Origin: Gautieria morchelliformis
Lineage: Eukaryota; Basidiomycota; Agaricomycetes; Gomphales; Gomphaceae
NCBI GenBank assembly: GCA_015179125.1
Contig: WHVA01000338.1
Location: 1 to 64,000, forward strand
Length of the DNA stretch: 64,000 bases
Direction of reading: 5' to 3'
Shown one piece after another: positions 33,948 to 44,632 of this stretch; position 1 is the stretch's first letter; each line of letters starts with the position of its first letter. A model generated the notes under the pieces. It was not told where the DNA came from, did no database searches, and saw nothing but the letters and a program-made list of their open reading frames with translations. Both the position numbers and the translations under genes were made by a program.

Positions 33948-36900
33948 CTACTCATAGAGGTCATCCATGAGGGAGTCCTCTAGAGTGGCCGATACGATGA
34001 CGTTGTCGTCGTACGGGGCCGGTGGAGCACGTGACTCCTCCGGGGGCACCTCCGTGTCATCGGCGGTGATTGGGTGAGGCTGGTCGGCCTCACCGCTAGC
34101 GGCGGTATCCGCTTGGGTGATGGGGCCAGCGTCCTTGCAGAGCATGGCCTCAACGGCCGGGTCCTCAGTCTGAGGAGGGGGCCGGAAGCGCGCCAGCTCT
34201 CGGTCGAGCTGAGCGTGAGTGAGGGGCCGCGGCACCACGGCCCTCACATGGCTGGTCTCGATGACCTTTTGTTGGCCCTCGCGGGCGGCGGCACTGAATG
34301 CTGCGCCGGTGATGCTGCGTTGAACATAATGTTCAATGCGCGCCACTCGCTCGCGAGTGACTCCCGCGTAGCGGGCCAACCATCTCGCCATCTCCGCGAG
34401 TGGGATGTCGGGGCCGGCTCGGCCCTCCACAGGGAATGGGCCCGTGATTGAGAGCCCGCAGGGTGGTGCTCTGGGGCGTCAGCACTTCCCTGGCGTCGAC
34501 GGGGCTCGACCATTGGTCTGTCGAGCCAAAGAGGTCGAGTAGCCTCGCCCTGAGTGGTGACGCGACCCCTTTGACCCGGGGCGCAAGGGCCTTCAACCAC
34601 ATCCAGACGTCCATGTCCTCTAGGTTGAAGGTGCCATCCGCGTTGTCACGGATGGCAGATGGGATCCCTTCGGGGTTGTGTATCCAGCCCTTCAGGATGG
34701 CCGCGATGTCGTGCGGGGTACCGCCCGCTATCACGAGACAATCCCTTTTGGGATTGCGAGCGTGTTGTTCGCGCTCAATGTGTTTGAATACGCCAATCAT
34801 CTCGCACGTACGCGCAAGCTGTGGCGTTTCTTTTGCCCGCACTATGAGTTCGACGAAGCGTGGGTCGTCGAGCGGGCAGACGTCGTACCATTGAGTAAGA
34901 TGCTGTTGGGCCTTTCGTACCGGCCGTGGTAGGAGGCCTGTCTCGGAGATCGGTGGGTCTCCGAGTGGTATGATTACTCCCTCCCCCGGGTAGGGAGGGT
35001 GAACTGTCCCCGCCGGCGGCGGCAGGGCCACGCCAGGCCCGATGTACTGGGCCTCGATCTGTGCTACCCGCCGCTGAAGGGCGGGGTCGTTGATGGTGTG
35101 CGATGATGACGCCGCTAGGTAAGCGCTAATCGCGCTTTCCTTCGCAATGGCTAGCCCACTGCCGGTGTGGGGGGAGACGCGCAATTTCTTGTGCTTTTTC
35201 TTTGGCTGCTCTGCCAGCCTCTGTGCCCGTTCGGGGTCGTACGTCTTCCAGACGGATGAGTCGGACTCCCATCCGTCGGGGACGCCATACGCAGAGTCGG
35301 AAGGCGCGCTCTGCCCTTCCATCGTTGTCGGGGTCGGGGTCGGCGCCGACAATCGGGATGCTAGCCCCGATGTTGCGCGCGCCGGCAACGGCGCCGTCGC
35401 GTGAGGTGATGATGGCCCGGCCACTGGGTCCATGGCTGGGTCATGTCGTGGCCTTTTTGAGGCAGCATGGACCAGGGTAACCTGGAGCTGGGCAGTGCTC
35501 AGCTGTTGCTCCAGTTCCTTGATCCTGGCGTGCTCGGTTGCGAGTGCGTTGTCGCGGTCCTCGACCGCGCGTTCCAGCTCCTTGACCTCTTTTTTAAGGT
35601 CGTGGATGTCCCGGAGGGGCTCTTCTCGCACGTCACGCGCGATGCCCCTTGGGAGCCATCCCCAAGCTGCATCGACGGCATTGCCGATGTCTTCATCCCG
35701 CAATTTGACCTTGCGGGTTTTAGATTAAGGTATCAATTAGTGCCTTCAACAAGTAGAATTCTATTGCTCAGTGATTGAAACCACTGTGTTCGCCCCTCGT
35801 TTATGTGCTGACTAAGCCTTTTTGAGGCGCGTCCAGCACTGATGAATGAGGGTCACGTGACCGCATCGACAGAAGAACGGTGTCGATCCAAGGGATAGTC
35901 AAATCAAAAGCATTCGCTTTTAAGGTAGTATAGAGTAAACAGTGATAGTAGACCCTCAACGAAGATTTAGAATAAACTATCAAGATTTGAGCTCTGTAGC
36001 TATCAAACAAGACTACAGCAATTTCAGGGGGCAGAATAATCGATTCTGGACAATTTCGTTCATACATGTGTACTAGTTATTTATACTATGTTGATAGTAA
36101 CTACTAGTGTTCAATATATTGGATGGATGGGTCGAAAAACTACTTTGTAACTAAGGGATGACTAATTTATAGTCATAAAGTCATGGGGTGATGGGGATGG
36201 TATCAGGATTGTCTGGGCCTTGGAATAGAGCTCTGTACCTAGTATACAAAGCCCCTGTCCACATGATGTTAAGATAGTAATCAGTCACACGTGTCATGGT
36301 ATTAGAATAGAAAATAGATCTGAGTCTACCCTGCCCAGCATATATGCTGGTCTTGGAGATGGGGCCGCTGTCTCTGTGCCCTTTCTGTGGGGCAGCTGAT
36401 TGAATACTGTATACTGCAGGTGAATTTCTCAGGTCGCTCCACAGCACGTTATACCCCTGCGCAGTCTTTTGTTCTCTGCGGCGTTTGGTGCCCGCACCCC
36501 TCGGTGCCTATGGCCTGGCGCCTGTCGACGTCATGGCCGATGCCATCACTCAATAGGCGCGCCATCCCTGATCGACCGCACGTGGTCGACGCTCGAGCTC
36601 CTGTATATTACCCAATCTATGAGTAATATAGCATATCATAAATTCGTGTGATCGTCGTCTGCGCCGACGTCTGTCATGAATATAATTTCTGTTTCTTTTT
36701 GATTTTTCTTTTGTTTTTCTTTCTTTCTTTATTAGTTTCTTTTTATATATAAATGATTTGAAGTGAGAATAATTGCGTTTATCATAACAGCGGGTGCCGG
36801 TCGCGGCCCTAAGGGGCGCGGCGTAGTCTGCGCACGTTGCGCAATCGTCCGGGTGGACGATGGCGAGGGCGTCCTCCCATCCCACGATCATCCAGTGCTC

Positions 36901-37008
36901 CTGGTCTATTGGAGCACGGAGAATGTCTGCGGCCCCCTGCCTCGGGGCCGTTGTTCGCGTTGTGGATGTTGACGGATCAATGTCCATCCCATCTTTGGGG
37001 GGCATCAT
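33948..37008 (-). pseudogene. Gypsy-B third ORF (about 660 codons), between IN and the 3' LTR
   Basis: The frame starts at ATG 37008 or 37005 (MPPKDGMDID) and ends at TAG 33948-33950, 36 bp before the LTR. Removing the 1071-bp insertion (35719-36789) with one 6-bp repeat, and one extra base near 34447, leaves exactly 661 codons including the stop. Visible features are a conserved start (HWMIVGWEDALAIVHPDDC, with CxxC), a coiled coil (HDLKKEVKELERAVEDRD, about residues 100-150), basic patches that could be nuclear signals (SKRPRH, PKKKHKKLR), a Pro-rich middle and a conserved C-terminal domain (GRAGPDIPLAEMARWLARY). There is no signal peptide or membrane segment, so it is not env-like. No homologue is recognised. 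Its function is unknown; nuclear import, RNA or DNA binding are inferences from composition. Confidence 0.7.
35719..36789. mobile_element. 1071-bp insertion in the gypsy-B third ORF
   Basis: It is flanked by GCGGGT at 35713-35718 and 36790-36795. Removing it and one flank restores the third ORF in frame (AATGTR|KVKLRDED), matching the copy at 47088. The insert starts TTTAGATTAAGG and ends ATCATAACA on the plus strand. It has a run of T-rich sequence (36680-36750) and TATA boxes, but no TG...CA pair and no coding sequence, so its class is unclear. Confidence 0.7.
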
Positions 37009-37128
37009 CTTCGTGGGTAGATGATGGTGGTTGCTTCCAAGAAGCGATGCACCCTCGGAAAGATCCGAGGCGAAAATTTAACCGCGCCGTGGCCGGCGCG
37101 TCACTTGGTCTGCACGTGACAGACGCGT
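37009..37128 (-). promoter_or_regulatory. Conserved spacer before the gypsy-B third ORF
   Basis: The 120 bp between the integrase stop and the third-ORF ATG are conserved with 46960-47087. They hold an A/T box (TTAAATTTTC here, ATAAATTTTC in the other copy) and, just after it, a perfect hairpin CCTCGGATCTTTCCGAGG (37053-37070). In the other copy one base pair is changed to a G-U-compatible pair. This could be a subgenomic promoter or an RNA signal for the third ORF. Confidence 0.45.
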
Positions 37129-38248
37129 CTAGTGGTGTCTGGGGAGGTCGCGTGGCTTGCCCACCCCCCGAAGCTCTAGATAGCTATCTAGGGCTTCAAG
37201 GTCCTTGCAGGACGACATGGGTTCCCATGTCACGTCGCCTAGGGTCCAATGGACCTGGAACTCCAGGTCCATCGAGTTTATCCATCGATGTGAGATAATC
37301 TCGTCGACGAGCCACTCCTCGTCATCATTTGCTCCAAAGTCATAAAATGACTTGGCCTCACGATGAGGGAACAATTCGTCATTGTTAGCCTCATATTGCT
37401 GTACGAGGCTGGAATGGAAGACCGGTGAAATACAACGGCTTTTCAGTTCGTCGGGAAGATTGAGGGTCACCGTCAAGGCGTCGTTGTGAGCCTCGACGAT
37501 GCGGTACGGTCCGATGTACCGCGGGACTAGCTTTCTGGCTCTTCCTTTCGGGAGAGTTAGGTTTTGTGTTGAAAGGTAGACGCGCTCGTTGGCCACGTAC
37601 CTGTCGCTCGCCGTATGTTTCTTGTTTGCATGAAACGTTTGCGTCACTCGATGCTCTATGATTGCATCGTGTGCCGCCATCAGGTTCCATTTTGCCTGAT
37701 GTGCGAACCGGGCTACCCCCTTGAACGGGGTGTCCACGGCTATGTGGAGGTCTATCTGCGGCATATAGCCGTGGTTCAGCTCGAAAGGTGCGAACCCTGT
37801 GGTCGCGCTGACGTTGCTGTTGAGGGCGACCTCAACCATTGGGCATTTCAATGCCCAATCCTTCTGATCATCTCTGACGACCGCGTGCAATATCTGGCCG
37901 ATCGAGCGGTTTGCCCGCTCGGTGACTCCATCCATTTGGGGATGGAAGGCAGTTGACATGAGGAGCTTAGTCCCCATGAGTCACTGTAGTTCACGCCAGA
38001 AGATCGACGTGAACTTCGAGTCTCTGTGTGAGACGATGGAGTCGGGAACTCCGTGGAGTCGAATGACCTCCTTCAGAAACAGCCAGGCTACTCCCTTGGC
38101 TGACATGCTCGTCGTGGTTGGTACGAGGTGTACGAGCGACATTAGTCGGTCGATGACTACCATCAGGTAGTCACAGTCGTTGGATTTGGTCAGGGGCCCC
38201 ATGAAGTCGATGCCAATCGACTGCCATGGCCTATCTGGAATGGGTAGG
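37129..38248 (-). pseudogene. Gypsy-B integrase C-terminal half with chromodomain
   Basis: The integrase core is visible: GIDFMGPLTKSNDCDYLMVV, then D in SHRDSKF, then AFHPQMDGVTERANR. It continues through the C-terminal domain (GPYRIVEAHNDALTVTLNLP) and a chromodomain (EEWLVDEIISHRW..., about 37270-37330). A TGA follows WRELQ at about 37981 where CGA is expected. The fragment begins at about 38248, so the zinc-finger part and the upstream pol are gone. Chromodomains target such elements to particular chromatin. Confidence 0.85.
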
Positions 38249-38354
38249 CAGGGCAAGTACTCATTGACACACAGATATTTCATTTCCTGCTATCAAAGTA
38301 ATTTAACTTCTGGCATATTGTACATGCATCAAGAGGAGCTTTCCTGCAACTTTG
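38249..38354 (+). repeat. Copy of the repeat found after the NLR gene
   Basis: It matches the reverse complement of 22390-22504. It is cut at 38354/38355 by the copia-A LTR (GCAACTTTG|TGTTAGC), whereas the copy near the NLR gene continues uninterrupted. Confidence 0.6.
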
Positions 38355-38842
38355 TGTTAGCAACTTGGGGTTATGGCAGGGAAGGTTCAGTAGAGTTCTT
38401 AGAAAGCTAGAATCAAATGCACTCTCTCAGTGAATTTATTGTCACTGTTATATTAATACAATACCTAGAATCAAATGCACTACATGATTTTCAGTCAACA
38501 TGCTATGAAAATATAAAGAACACTACTCGCCTCTCTCAGTGAATTTATTGTCACTGGGAGAGGAGTACTATTCTGTCTCAGAATGCATATACGTGCACCC
38601 GGCCCTTTAGCGCTCAAGAGCTCGCGCGTCGAAGTCATTTCAAACTCCACTGGGTGCAGCCGCTTGTGAAAATAGAGATAACAAAATGAAATGGAGAGAT
38701 AGGGAGTGACTGGGAATTTTCGAAAATAATCAGAGAAGTGAATGCATGGTACAAGAACAATGTGAGAAGAGATTGAAACATCATACAATAAATCGAATAT
38801 ATTATGCTTGATTTTGGTGCAGGAGCATAAATGTACCCAACA
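38355..38842 (-). repeat. 3' LTR of copia-A copy 1 (488 bp)
   Basis: The element-sense start is TGTTGGGTACATTT and the end is ...GTTGCTAACA. It is similar along its length to the LTRs at 12979-13476 and 48160-48657, but visibly more diverged near the 3' end. It contains paired CTCTCTCAGTGAATTTA..TTGTCACTG motifs, seen in all copies. Confidence 0.85.
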
Positions 38843-38855
38843 CGCCCCCTCAAGC

Positions 38856-40411
38856 TTAATATATTCCAATTCTCTCGTTGAGGATTCTCACTCTAGCACT
38901 AGGAAGTCCTTTAGTGAGAAGATCGGCTAGCATGTGTTCCGTTGGTAGGTACACAAGCTTAATTTCTCCATCTTCGACTATATCTTGAATGAAATATAAT
39001 CTAATGTCGAAATGCTTGGTCCTCGTGTGTTGTTGAGTGCCATAGACGATGGCAATGGCTGATTGATTGTCTGAATAAAGTTTGATGGGATAATTCAGCG
39101 GTTGGAACACTTCAGAAATCAAGTGGCGCATCCATAAGGCTTCTTTGCTTGCATGAGTCAGGGCAACGAATTCGGCTTCAGTTGATGATAGGGCTACTAT
39201 GGATTGTTTTTGACAACTCCATGATACTGTCCCTCCATCAATCTGAAAAATATAAGCCGAGTATGAGTGCCTGTGCTCTTGTGAAGCCCAATCCGCATCT
39301 GAATACCTAATGAGGCTGTCTCGATTTTTCCCAAGTGTCAATTTGTAGTCCATCATGCCTTTTAGATATTTAAAGACACATTTGACTGCATTCCAATGAG
39401 TTAGACCTGGGTTTTCGAGGAATTGAGAAAGTAGTGACACTGCGAATGCAATGTCTGGTCGAGTGGCTACAGCTGCCCACATCAATGATCCTATCGTTTG
39501 TCTGTATGGAATTCTTGACATCTTCTGTTTGTCTTCATCTGTGGAAGGGCATTGGTCCCTGGATAATTTAACGGCTGGGTCGAGAGGCGTGGAAAATGTT
39601 TTGGCATCATCCAGATGGAATCTTTTGATGATTTTCTGGATGTATGCGGCTTGTGATATTGCAATCGATTTGTTATTCCAATCTCTTTCGATTTTGAGGT
39701 TCAAAAGCCAGTGAATCTCGCCTAGATCTTTCATGCTGAATATCTGGGCAAGGTCATGCTTTACCCCATCGAGGATTGGTTGACTCTCAGCTGTGATAGT
39801 GAGGTCGTCTACTGCCGTTGCAATAATCGCATGCCCTCTCGGTCCACGTCTGCAAAATACAGCTCCATCCGAAGCTGATTTAGTGAATCCTAACTTGAGA
39901 AATTCACCACTCAGACATTTGTACCATTCCCTTCCAGACTGTTTGAGGCCGTAAAGTGCTTTCTTCAGCAGGAGGACATCATCTTTGTCTCTGGTCTCAT
40001 ATCCATACGGCTGTCTCATGTAAATAGGTTTGGGCAGTGTAGCATTCAAATACGCACTGTCCACATCCATTTGGTGAATAGGCCAATTGTTCCTGGCAGC
40101 AATGGCACATATAATGAAGTCATCCGAGAAACGGGTGCATAGGTTTCATTGTAGTCGACTCCAAAACTTTGTGTAAAGCCTTGGGCGACCATCCTCGATC
40201 TAGGTGTAATGGGTTCACCTTCTGGATTGTGTTTCCAGAGGAATACCCATCTATTTCCGACAATATTTGCCCTAGGAGGTGGTTTAACCACTTCCCATAC
40301 ACCTTTGTTGAGTAGCACCTTGTACTCTTTATCCATCGATGCTTTCCATATAGGATCATTTAAGGCTTCATCTGCATTGCTAGGCTCGGTCTGATTCAAA
40401 TCCGGCAGCAC
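38856..40411 (-). pseudogene. Copia-A reverse transcriptase and RNase H (copy 1)
   Basis: Two frames joined by a frameshift near 40060 encode the RT start (IWKASMDKEYKVLL, NRWVFLWKHNPEG) and the rest (DVDSAYLNATL, YGLKQSGREWYKCL, catalytic AVDDL at about 39803). The RNase H is complete, with SDADWA, TEAEFVA and SDNQSAI, ending at TKGLPSARVRILNERIGIY. The RT active-site Tyr of YVDD is Ala in this copy. The 404-codon part 40070-38856 is open. RT makes element cDNA in cytoplasmic particles. Confidence 0.9.
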
Positions 40412-40644
40412 TTTATCTTTGTTTTGATCGGAGGTCGAAAGTGTACTGATGGCAAGGTTATAATCACTGATGCTGTCAGTTTCAGAGGATAAATCTTGTT
40501 CAAATAATTTGTCTTGATGGTCCTCAATGTCCTCGTAAGCTAGTGTAGTGATATCTGCACCAGCATGTCTCTTAGCTTGAGATCTTATTACGGGACCACT
40601 TGGGGCCGGCCGCTCCTGCTGCTGACGGATCCTCTTGCCTCTCC

Positions 40645-41667
40645 TTATTGGAGCAGCTTCTTTAGGTCTGACATCAACAGTCTGACTGGGTTGCAGCTCT
40701 TCAAGATGTTCCTCTGGTTCATTATCGTCAATTTCCTTGACCTTTGCCTCCCAATTTCCTCGGTCTTTGCCTCCTCGCTGACTAAGTGACTAGGCATAGG
40801 TGCTGGCGCCGAAATGGCCTGTATCACTTTTCTGGACGTAGGTAGCTGTGACTCTTCAATAGAAATGATTGGAGCTTTGACCCCCTTCATCTCTGAGTCA
40901 AATATAACATTCCGCTCGACAGAAACCTTCTGAGAGTCAGGCCAGTAGGTGCAGTGACCATGGCTCTGTCCAGAGATTCCTATCCACCGAGCTCTTTTGG
41001 CACGGGCTGCTAGTTTGTTTCCCTCTTTGACTTTAACGTAGACTTCAATTCCCCACACATGTATGTCCTTCAGGTTCGGTTTCTTGTGATGGATCATTTC
41101 AAAAGGGGTTTTGTCTGGCAAAGCTCTTGTATGTGTCCTATTCCTAAGATAGTTGGCGTGCAAAATTGCATGGCCCCATAAAGTCTTAGGAAGACTTGAT
41201 TCCAATAGCATGGCATGAGCTCTTTCAACTAGAGTTCGGTTTAGACGTTCAGCAACACCATTTGACTCTGGGGTGTCGTGTATGGTTAACCGATGCTTTG
41301 TGCCTTGCTTGGCTAAATGCTGTTCGAATTCCGAGCTTGTGTATTCGCCCCCTCTGTCGGAAACAAGTGCTTTAATGTGCACGTTCCTCTGTCGAAGCAC
41401 TAAGGCCTCGTAGAGTTTGTACTTTGAAAATGCTTCCGATTTGTTTGCCATCAAATAGATAACCGATTCCCTTGAATAGTCGTTGATGAAAGACACATAA
41501 TAGAATATCTTGTCAATTGTGGAGTGTCTCACTGGTCCCCAGACATCAGAATAAATTCTGTCACCGAATTTTGAAGATCGGCTTCTGGGTTCTTGAGGAA
41601 GTGATTTACGTGCAATCTTCACTTGAATGCATGCATCGCAAACAACCTTGTCACCTTTTGAGCTCAA
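40645..41667 (-). pseudogene. Copia-A integrase (copy 1)
   Basis: An open frame of 340 codons contains the end of the HHCC zinc finger (CDACIQVKIARKSLP), the DDE core (DVWGPV.., VSDRGGEYTSSEF, PESNGVAERLNRTLVERA) and the copia GKGY-like C-terminal region. The first Met shown is inside the domain; in the intact element this is part of one Gag-Pol frame with protease upstream. A TAA just before it (MILGI*) separates it from the preceding block. Confidence 0.85.
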
Positions 41668-42297
41668 TTAAATGCCTAATATCATGCCACAGTTGAGCAA
41701 ATGCTGTGGGGACTTTTGTGAAATATGCCCCATTTTTTGATGTATCTCCATGGCTGATGCGCATATATGCACTTTGGCACTTGTGTGTTGTAAGTCAAAT
41801 CGATATAAGCCATTCAGCTTCGGTGCTTGCATCGATATCCTGCCTTTACGATTGGATATTGTGCATTTCTGGTCGGCTATTTGTGTGTTATAGCCTGCAT
41901 AATCGCACCGGCCCATTGAGATCAGGGTGACAGCCATTTTTGGCGCGTAGAACGTATCTTCAATGTAATCTTCACAGTCTTATCTCCAACTGTATTAGAT
42001 AGCACAAGTGAGCCTGAACTGAAGGCATCAAAAGTGCCTTTGTTGGCTGCACGAATTGTGCGTGGCTGTGAGAATGGACTGTAATCCCTCAGTAAATTAT
42101 TGTGAGGGGTCATATGTGCAGTCGTTCTAGTGTCGAGGATAACAACAGTGTCCAAGGATAGACTACTCAAATTGGAGCAGTCAAAATTGGCGGAAGCGGC
42201 TGGACTACCACTCTCATCCTCCTCAGAAGACACTTCTTCGGCAACATTCGCCTTGGCTTTTCCCTTCTTCTTTTTGGCTTGAGCTCTCTTCTGTATA
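41668..42297 (-). pseudogene. Copia-A protease region (copy 1), active site altered
   Basis: Two frames cover the Lys-rich Gag end, the protease block (VVILDTRTTAHMTPHNNLL) and the start of the integrase zinc finger (MEIHQKMGHISQKSPQHLL). The catalytic triplet D-T-G seen in copy 2 (ILDTGTT) is D-T-R here. A frameshift lies near 41940. Confidence 0.8.
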
Positions 42298-42800
42298 TAG
42301 CCAATAATATTCAAGAAGAAATTAGACCATGGGCAAGCATATTGGGGAACTGGCGGGAGCGGGGGATAGTGCGGCGGAGGTTGCGAGTCTGATGCTGAAT
42401 AGACAAGCGCATAACTCTTTCGATTGACCTGTAGACAAAAAAGGATAAATACATTGCATGCGATGAAACAGACTCACCGTTCCGTTAATCTCCATATTCT
42501 CTACACCTATTCTCGATGCCTGGCGTTGGACGGGGAGCCACACCGTTAGGAACGAATGCAATCGCTTTGAAGGCCATCTGAGGGGAACTGGAGGGTCATC
42601 GAGAGACGAATGGCTTACTGCAATAATCGGGCTCAATTTTGTGGACGCGACCAAAAGTTACCCATGTTTACGGGGCGTGATGGATTGGATGTAGGCGTGT
42701 TGGAATCCAAGACACACAGCTGCAATGGCGCAGAAAATGCAGACGAACAAGGGATCGATAAACTTGATGTTCTTGAGGAGCAGGCACGGCCTATGACTAG
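42298..42800 (-). pseudogene. Hypothetical multi-exon gene truncated by copia-A
   Basis: Three blocks joined by two plausible GT-AG introns (about 42661-42618 and 42476-42429) stay in frame. The first has a hydrophobic segment (FVCIFCAIAAVCLGFQHAYI), the second a basic block (WPSKRLHSFLTVWLPVQRQ), the third a Pro-rich block (QPPPHYPPLPPVPQYACPW). That frame then runs straight into the Lys-rich copia Gag sequence at about 42297. I recognise no family. The gene seems to be a membrane protein whose 3' part was replaced by the retrotransposon; the 5' end is not defined. Confidence 0.4.
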
Positions 42801-43390
42801 GTGCTGAAGGCTGAATACCCTGACCCCCGACGAGGCAGAAGTAATGTTTGGAGACTCACCAGCGGAAATAGAAGGGGGGACGGAGGTTGGCTGGAACAGA
42901 GATCGCGGCGCTGAGGACGAAGCAATGTGGTCAATAGGGCGCACTGGACTGATTATGTGACTTAGCCATGAACCACGGTGCCTCGCTGTCAATGTTCCCA
43001 CTTGCGGCAACCAAGGATCTGAAACTTCTGCAGCGACCTATCGTGTACCTAAAGCGCATGAACTGCCTGTCCGCATCCGGGCCCGCCGCCGCACTAATAC
43101 CTACCAACGTCCGCCCTGCCGCGCGACCAGCTCCCTACCCTCCTGCCCCAACACGCCAGAGTCAAGCCGCGCCGGCCGCCACAACGACGCACCCAAACCT
43201 TGACTTGGCGATAAGACAACCCGGAGATGCCTGCGAGGTGCTTGTCTTCGAGGCTTGGGTGGCAATTTATTTCGAGTGCGAACTCAAGCAAAGGTACGTA
43301 CTCCTGCAAGACATGTCAGAGAACAAAGGGCATGCAAGCCTTTGATTACATAAGCGGAAACAACGCGTAACCAGCTTGTTATAATTCCAA
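42801..43390. other. Unassigned sequence
   Basis: A plus-strand frame of 125 codons (42968-43345) is rich in Ala, Pro and Thr and carries no domain. A minus-strand frame (43010-42633) overlaps the hypothetical gene described at 42298. No confident gene. Confidence 0.3.
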
Positions 43391-43975
43391 CATACAGCCC
43401 ATCAGACGTGTAGGCGCCTCATTATTCGGCGTCCGCTCTTCTTGCTGATGCTTTTGCTAACAGTCTGGTTTCAATTATGATCAATCCATTGACGATCAAC
43501 CTGCATCTCTCCGTGAAGAATAACCACGGAACTTACCTCACCCCTAGCGCGGTGCTGCACGGCGCTGTCCCCACCTGGATGATGAACACCCAGGATTATA
43601 GCAGCAGGAGCGACATTGATCAGGCGGTGATAAGTGATCTGGGAGCCCTGGCTCTTTCCCATGAATCCCAAGGAATCTAACTAGAGAAATTTCCTCCTCG
43701 AGACGATAAGCTCAACTCGCAGCTTTGATTCCTTATTTATTTTCTTTCGACATGAATGATTGTTTGTCAGACGAGATTGTGTCTAGGCATGTGGAAGGAT
43801 CGCGGATTTCAATTACAGTAGTGCCCACCACTTGGAAGGAGCATACGAGGAAACTTATGGAGCGCATTTATATATTTTGCATGTCGTCACATGATCTTCA
43901 AGCCAGGATGACAAACGACATAATTAATCACATATGGGAACGAACTTCGAATTCAATTTCGCACCCAGATTAGCG
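43391..43975 (+). pseudogene. Duplicated 3' end of the DUF6533-like gene
   Basis: This segment matches 46183-46630 closely (for example GTTTCAATTATGATCAATC and CGAGACGAT.AGCTCAA.TCGCAGCTTT). It encodes the last cytoplasmic part of a DUF6533-like protein (LADAFANSLVSIMINPLTINLH) and continues into the shared 3' region. The rest of the gene is absent upstream, so it is a partial tandem duplicate of the gene at 44633. Confidence 0.6.
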
Positions 43976-44632
43976 ACGGCTATTATACCTTTTTGATGGT
44001 GAGCCAACTACGTCATTCTTCATGAAACTTGAGATGACAGGACTGTCCAAGTGTAGCCAGTGTCTGAGCAGGGTCTGATCATGATTTGCCAAGGGCGATC
44101 TAGCCATCCAGGGTGTGCATCTATCATATATGAGCGTTGTGGTTTCTCCCTCCCGCTGCGCGTTTTCCATGACATCGGGAGAAACAATGGGTACTTATGA
44201 ATCAATGACAGTGCACCAGTCAGCAATTGTTAGGGGAACCCCCTACCGAGTCTATTTCTGAGGTCTCAAACAAGTCTCCGACGAGTCACGAGGCGCGGGT
44301 GTGCCATCCGATCAGGTAAGAAAAGGGTCCTTCGATCAAACTGCAGATGTACAGCCTCAGTCCAGCTCACAGACGCGCAGCCAGGCCAAGCTAACTTCTT
44401 TTTTGGTCTTTTCCAGCCGCAATTGCGGATTGAACTTACGTGCCATTAACTTGGCAAACCAGATCGTCCATCATGCATCAACCAGCTATCATCAGATATT
44501 TCCCTGCGCGTCGTTTCGCGTACTCGTGGCTGATTCGAACTGAGCTGCTGCTGATTGCTAGTGAGGCAGGTAGGAATGTGATAAAGCTTGACGCTTGAGG
44601 GATGATTCCCATGCAACTGTGTATCTCCCATT
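43976..44632. other. Unassigned spacer before the DUF6533-like gene
   Basis: No gene recognised. It should contain the promoter of the following gene. Confidence 0.35.

Larger units (their letters stand above)
33699..38248 (-). mobile_element. Gypsy-B element, 3' half (integrase, chromodomain, third ORF, LTR)
   Basis: Right to left this holds an integrase core, a chromodomain, a 120-bp spacer, a third ORF, a polypurine tract (GAGGGGGAGGG, 33912-33922) and the 3' LTR (33699-33911). The 5' part (gag, RT) is missing: homology ends at about 38248, where repeat sequence shared with 22390-22504 begins. The order integrase, spacer, third ORF is repeated at 46651-48159, and third ORF, PPT, LTR at 18297-19214. 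Confidence 0.85.
38355..42297 (-). mobile_element. Copia-A element copy 1, 5'-truncated
   Basis: Right to left: protease, integrase, reverse transcriptase and RNase H, then a polypurine tract (TTGAGGGGGCG, at about 38843-38853) and the 3' LTR (38355-38842). The gene order with integrase before RT defines Ty1/copia. Gag and the 5' LTR are missing: similarity to copy 2 begins at about 42297, inside the Lys-rich end of Gag, and is joined there to unrelated sequence. Several frameshifts are present. Confidence 0.9.

Noticed and set aside
36550..37008. 152-codon reading ending in a Lys/Arg-rich tail
   Set aside because: Its second half is the 1071-bp insertion read through; the native product continues at 35712 after excision.
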